Origin: Actinomycetota bacterium
Lineage (GTDB): Bacteria; Actinomycetota; Actinomycetes; S36-B12; UBA10799
Assembly: GCA_030837445.1 (NCBI GenBank)
Contig: JAUPKM010000142.1
Span: 1 to 9,517, forward strand
Direction: 5' to 3'
DNA length: 9,517 nucleotides
Shown here in pieces: positions 6,771 to 9,517 of this stretch (the first letter of the stretch is position 1; each line of letters begins with the position of its first letter). A program made the position numbers and the translations under genes. The notes below the pieces were generated by a model that was given only the letters and a program-made list of their open reading frames with translations, was not told where the DNA came from and ran no database searches.

Positions 6771-7928
6771 TCAGGCGCTGCCATCGATGGCGTACCGACA
6801 CCGCTCGGCAAGTTCCGGGTCCAGCAACTGATCACAGACGTCGGCCCGCCGTCGCTCACCCATCCAATGCACAGCCCAATAGGAACCCATCCCCCGGAGA
6901 CAGGCATCGACCAGGTCTTCGACGAAGAGTTCACAGTAGGAACCCGCACGCGGAATATCACCTGTGTTGTACTTCACCGCCCGACTGCCCGTGCCCATCG
7001 CACACAGCCAGCGCGCATCGGAGTCCCCTGGCACTGTGTCGGCGCACCAGGCGGCCGCTTTCGCCCAACTGCCGTTGTCGGCCCGATCCAGGATCAACGT
7101 GGGCGCGTAAAACCAACACGCCCCACCGTACGGTTCCCGCACCCGAGGGCAGGTCGCCAAAGCATCGGCAGTTGTCTTCGCCTTGGCGCCGACATGGCCC
7201 GCCAGCGAGTCCGACAGCCACAACTGCATCATCATCCCCTCGGCGCATCTAGCCCCCTGCTCCAGGTGGGCGACTAGGTCGCACATATCCATCGCCTTGT
7301 CCACATCCCCCTTCGCAGCGAAGGTGACGCCGTGACCGACCCCGTGCAGACAGGAGCCGTCCTGGTCGGGTGAACAGACCTCCAGGATGTCCTGTTCGAT
7401 CGAGCCGGAGGAACCCAGCTTCGCCTCCACCACCCCGTGCAGGAAGCCGCCGCCACAGACGTCGTTACGGGCGTTCAGCACGGCTGCTGCATCGCCGCCG
7501 GCGCGCGCCAAGGCAGCATGGCCAAGGTCGTGGGCCACTGCGTGGCAGACCCCCAGAGTCGCAGGGTCAGCCTGAATCGCGGCATCCAGATCGGCCAGCG
7601 CCGCTGCGGTGCCGTTGGTGATCAGCATGCGCTGGGTTCTTGTCTGCAGCGCCTGGAAGGTGTTGGCGTTGGCGCCGACCCCGCCGACAGCGCCGGAGGT
7701 GGCCGCTGTCGAGGTCGGCCTCGGTCCCTCGGAGGTATGGGCCTCGACCTGATCGTGTCTACCCTCGTCGAGGCCAGGTTGGCTGACACCCGCTTGGGTT
7801 TGGGCGGGGTCGTCTGTCGGCCCGACCGCGCTGTGTGGTGAACCCCCGGTCAGCATCGACAGCACACCCCCGACGAGCAGGAGCGTCACGGCGACGGCGA
7901 CGAGCCGTGGCAGCCAGGTGCGAAGCAT
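6771..7928 (-). CDS. Membrane-anchored protein with seven regularly spaced cysteine pairs, family not recognised
   Basis: I cannot assign a named family. The 385-residue protein starts with a positively charged end and one hydrophobic helix (residues 8-26) without a lipobox cysteine, then a Pro/Thr/Ser/Gly-rich linker (about 27-90). The rest should be extracytoplasmic. It holds 14 cysteines: 128, 158, 185, 193, 216, 228, 260, 271, 295, 309, 332, 343, 365 and 377. After the first pair, six pairs lie 8-14 residues apart, with centres 33-43 residues apart. The second member is often followed by xxG. This looks like a disulfide-stapled helical repeat. Histidines cluster in CHAVAHDLGH (128-137), GFLHG (161-165) and CLHGVGHG (193-200), suggesting a metal or catalytic site. 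ATG 7928 is chosen because it puts the hydrophobic helix at the N-terminus and has a CATCCT box six bases upstream. GTG 7997 would add 23 residues. The ACT gene ends 98 bp upstream. Confidence 0.8.
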   Translation of the reverse strand: MLRTWLPRLVAVAVTLLLVGGVLSMLTGGSPHSAVGPTDDPAQTQAGVSQPGLDEGRHDQVEAHTSEGPRPTSTAATSGAVGGVGANANTFQALQTRTQRMLITNGTAAALADLDAAIQADPATLGVCHAVAHDLGHAALARAGGDAAAVLNARNDVCGGGFLHGVVEAKLGSSGSIEQDILEVCSPDQDGSCLHGVGHGVTFAAKGDVDKAMDMCDLVAHLEQGARCAEGMMMQLWLSDSLAGHVGAKAKTTADALATCPRVREPYGGACWFYAPTLILDRADNGSWAKAAAWCADTVPGDSDARWLCAMGTGSRAVKYNTGDIPRAGSYCELFVEDLVDACLRGMGSYWAVHWMGERRRADVCDQLLDPELAERCRYAIDGSA

Positions 7929-7934
7929 CAGATG

Positions 7935-7940
7935 AGGATG
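7935..7940 (-). promoter_or_regulatory. Weak -10-like box CATCCT before the cysteine-rich gene
   Basis: CATCCT keeps only the A2 and T6 positions of TANNNT, but it lies exactly six bases before ATG 7928, the same spacing as at neighbouring genes. No ribosome binding site is seen before this ATG, which is consistent with a leaderless start. On its own the box is weak. Confidence 0.25.
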
Positions 7941-8005
7941 CCACGGGCGCCTGCCAAGGTTGTGAAGGTGTGTCGAATCCGACGCCGTGTCGCGCACGCT
8001 GGCTG

Positions 8006-8027
8006 GCCGAACCCGCGCCGGTTCGGC
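8006..8027 (-). terminator. Hairpin at the end of the ACT-domain gene
   Basis: GCCGAACC (8006-8013) and GGTTCGGC (8020-8027) form a perfect 8-bp stem with a 6-base loop, starting within the stop codon of the ACT gene. No T-tract follows on the - strand, so it would be a tail-less terminator of the kind proposed for high-GC actinobacteria. Confidence 0.45.
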
Positions 8028-8410
8028 TAGGAGGCCGTCACCTGGTGCCCCGCGGCTCGCAGGCTTGCCACTGCCTTGTCCAACGCGGCCGCATGAACCA
8101 ACAGATAGTCGGTGTCGAAGGTCGAGATCACCAACACGCTGACATCAACGTCGGCCAGCGGAGCAGTCAGGGCGGCAGCCACCCCGACCATCGCGAAGTC
8201 CATCGGGCCAGCCACTTCGAGCGCACGCCAGTCGGTTTCGATCTGGATATCGTCACCTGTTGGGGCGACGTCCTCGTCGCAGACCACCGAGATTTCGGAG
8301 TCGGTGCGAGTGGCCGAGAAGAACGACGAGCCGGTCGCCGGGATCGGCCACTCGGCATAGATGGGTAGCCGACACACCGACAGCCGCTGGTTCAGTACTC
8401 GCAGGTCCAT
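8027..8410 (-). CDS. Small ACT-domain protein (ACT_7/CASTOR type)
   Basis: ACT domains bind amino acids and related small ligands and usually regulate enzymes or transporters. This 127-residue cytoplasmic protein consists of ACT-like halves only, with no attached enzyme. FFSATRTDSEISVVCDE at residues 30-46 is the strand-turn that opens the second half in bacterial ACT_7 proteins. VLVISTFDTDYLLV at 93-106 matches the characteristic STFDTDYILV signature, followed by the helix ALDKAVASLRAAGHQV. The length is typical for the stand-alone family related to the mammalian arginine sensor CASTOR1. ATG 8410 is supported by a CACAAT box six bases upstream and the absence of a better start. It diverges from the PAS gene across a short shared intergenic region and is separated from the cysteine-rich gene by a hairpin. 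The ligand and partner are unknown. Confidence 0.85.
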   Translation of the reverse strand: MDLRVLNQRLSVCRLPIYAEWPIPATGSSFFSATRTDSEISVVCDEDVAPTGDDIQIETDWRALEVAGPMDFAMVGVAAALTAPLADVDVSVLVISTFDTDYLLVHAAALDKAVASLRAAGHQVTAS

Positions 8411-8416
8411 GGCGCC

Positions 8417-8422
8417 ATTGTG
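8417..8422 (-). promoter_or_regulatory. -10-like box CACAAT of the ACT-domain gene
   Basis: On the - strand CACAAT differs from TACAAT at one base and is followed by six bases and ATG 8410, so a leaderless transcript is predicted. It shares the 84-bp divergent interval with the promoter of the PAS gene. Confidence 0.4.
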
Positions 8423-8481
8423 CCCAAGTCCCCGGCAGTCCGCCCGACCTGTGTCAACAGCAGGGAGGTTGGACCCTCGGC

Positions 8482-8487
8482 TAGCAT
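8482..8487 (+). promoter_or_regulatory. -10 box TAGCAT of the PAS-domain gene
   Basis: TAGCAT is followed by seven bases and GTG 8495. The in-frame ATG at 8486 overlaps the box, so it could only serve if transcription began further upstream. AGGGAGG at 8462-8468 is too far (17 bases) from that ATG to be its ribosome binding site. Confidence 0.4.
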
Positions 8488-8494
8488 GATTCGG

Positions 8495-9517
8495 GTGTCG
8501 AAACCGCGAAGGCTCGGCTGGCAGCTGTCGGAGGTGTCGGAGTCGACTGCAGTAACACCGCCTGCCACTGACCTGGAGTTCCTGCGCCGCCGCGACCTGC
8601 TGCTCTCGGGCATCCTGGAGAACAGCTCGCTACTTATCGGCGTGAAGGATCTCAACGGTCGCTACCTACTCCACAATCGAGCCTTCGCCGCCGCCGTGTG
8701 CGACGGATCGCAGGCCAACTGCACACCGGAGGACCTCGCCACATTCGGCGACTGCTGGTTATCCGCGGAGCAGCGGTCGGCTGTCCGCGAACTCGATGCC
8801 CGGGCCGAAAATGAGACCTTCCGGGTCGAGGAGACGTTCGATCTCCCGGGCGGGGGGCGTGTCACGTGGGACGTGCTCAGATTCGCGCTCAAGGACACGT
8901 CCGGCCAGGTCTGGGCCACCTGCCAGATTGCCCGCGACATTTCAGCCGAAGCGGAGCTGCGGCAAGAGCTGCGCGATCGGGCGGGCAGTCTGGCGGCGGC
9001 TCAGGAACGGCTGCGGCTGGTGACCGAGAACATCACCGATGTCGTCACGCTGACCGATCTACGGGGCACGATCACCTGGGTGTCTCCCTCGGTCCTGCCG
9101 GCGATGGGCTATCAGCCGCACGAACTGGTCGGTACCAACACCCAGTCACTGGTACATCCTGACGACCTGCCGATGGTGTTCGCGGTGCGGTCGGCTGCCG
9201 ACCGGGACCAGGGACAGCTGGGGCTGACGCTGCGTGGTCGCACCGCTTCCGGGGAGTACCGCTGGATCTCGCTGACCAGCGGTCCGGTGCTGGATGCGGC
9301 CGGGTCTGAGCTGGGACGGGTTACCGCGATGCGCGATGTCGAGGAGGAGGTGACGACCCGCAATGCTTTGGCCGAGTTGGACCGGCGTTACCGACTGGTG
9401 GCCTTGAATGCCACGGACATGGTCGTGATGGTGGACCTGGCAGGCGTCTTCACCTGGGTCTCCCCGGCGACCCGGCAAGTTCTCGGCTACCACCCGGCGG
9501 AATTGATCGGCACCGAC
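8495..9517 (+). CDS. Multi-PAS sensor protein, 3' end outside the window
   Basis: The first 341 residues are present and no stop occurs before the right edge. After about 30 variable residues a degenerate PAS domain covers roughly 34-150 (ILENSSLLIGVKDLNGRYL near 40-58, ending CQIARDISAEAEL). A short charged linker, probably coiled coil, leads to a typical PAS domain at about 172-285, with TWVSPSVLPAMGYQPHELVG, HPDDLPMVF and the PAC-like YRWISLTSGPVLD. A third PAS begins near 298 and is cut off. No membrane segment is seen, so sensing should be cytoplasmic. The output domain lies beyond the window; GGDEF/EAL or histidine kinase are the usual possibilities and cannot be decided. GTG 8495 is preferred by its -10 box; ATG 8486 is in frame and would add three residues. 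A rare TTA leucine codon occurs at 8759-8761. Confidence 0.85.
   Translation, partial: MSKPRRLGWQLSEVSESTAVTPPATDLEFLRRRDLLLSGILENSSLLIGVKDLNGRYLLHNRAFAAAVCDGSQANCTPEDLATFGDCWLSAEQRSAVRELDARAENETFRVEETFDLPGGGRVTWDVLRFALKDTSGQVWATCQIARDISAEAELRQELRDRAGSLAAAQERLRLVTENITDVVTLTDLRGTITWVSPSVLPAMGYQPHELVGTNTQSLVHPDDLPMVFAVRSAADRDQGQLGLTLRGRTASGEYRWISLTSGPVLDAAGSELGRVTAMRDVEEEVTTRNALAELDRRYRLVALNATDMVVMVDLAGVFTWVSPATRQVLGYHPAELIGTD

Noticed and set aside
7326..7547. c-type cytochrome reading of the Cys/His motifs in the cysteine-repeat protein
   Set aside because: There is no CxxCH heme-attachment motif. The cysteines are single and regularly spaced, which fits disulfides better.
8452..8457. Perfect -35 consensus TTGACA on the - strand in front of the ACT gene
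   Set aside because: The distance to the CACAAT box is 29 bases, too long for a normal promoter, and no -10 box sits at 16-19 bases.
8759..8761. TTA codon in the PAS gene as a sign of developmental (bldA-type) control
   Set aside because: One TTA codon is only suggestive within Streptomyces, and nothing here identifies that genus.

Overview
The window is dense, high-GC, two-strand coding DNA of actinobacterial type. The evidence is strong G/C preference at third codon positions, GTG starts, a DUF2510-type small membrane protein, and several starts placed about six bases after a TANNNT -10 box, as in leaderless actinobacterial transcripts. I see no tRNA, rRNA, insertion sequence, CRISPR array or prophage gene. 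It reads as ordinary chromosome, and I cannot name genus or species.

Left part, + strand: a FemAB/FemX-type aminoacyltransferase (131-1267), a single-pass membrane protein with an N-terminal DUF2510-like motif (1349-2050), and a large GH63/MGH1-like glycoside hydrolase (2137-4965). Each has its own promoter-like box, so they need not form an operon. The first probably acts on cell-wall precursors. The second places a four-cysteine domain outside the membrane. The third is a soluble exo-glycosidase of unknown substrate.

Middle, - strand, read right to left: a PlsC-type 1-acylglycerol-3-phosphate acyltransferase (6726-5977), a short SDR-fold protein that lacks the SDR catalytic residues (5980-5378, starting in an ATGA overlap with plsC), and a DUF302 protein (5344-4955). 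They look like one operon. Its end overlaps the end of the glycosidase gene by 11 bp, tail to tail.

Right part: a membrane-anchored extracytoplasmic protein with seven regularly spaced cysteine pairs (7928-6771, - strand), which is the least familiar and most interesting gene here; a small ACT_7/CASTOR-type ACT-domain protein (8410-8027, - strand); and, divergent from it, a multi-PAS sensor protein that runs off the right edge (8495 onward, + strand).

No gene-free stretch exceeds 100 bp. I found no convincing multi-gene novel system. The best leads are the cysteine-pair repeat protein, the SDR without an active site inside a lipid-acyltransferase operon, and the repeated leaderless-type promoter geometry.
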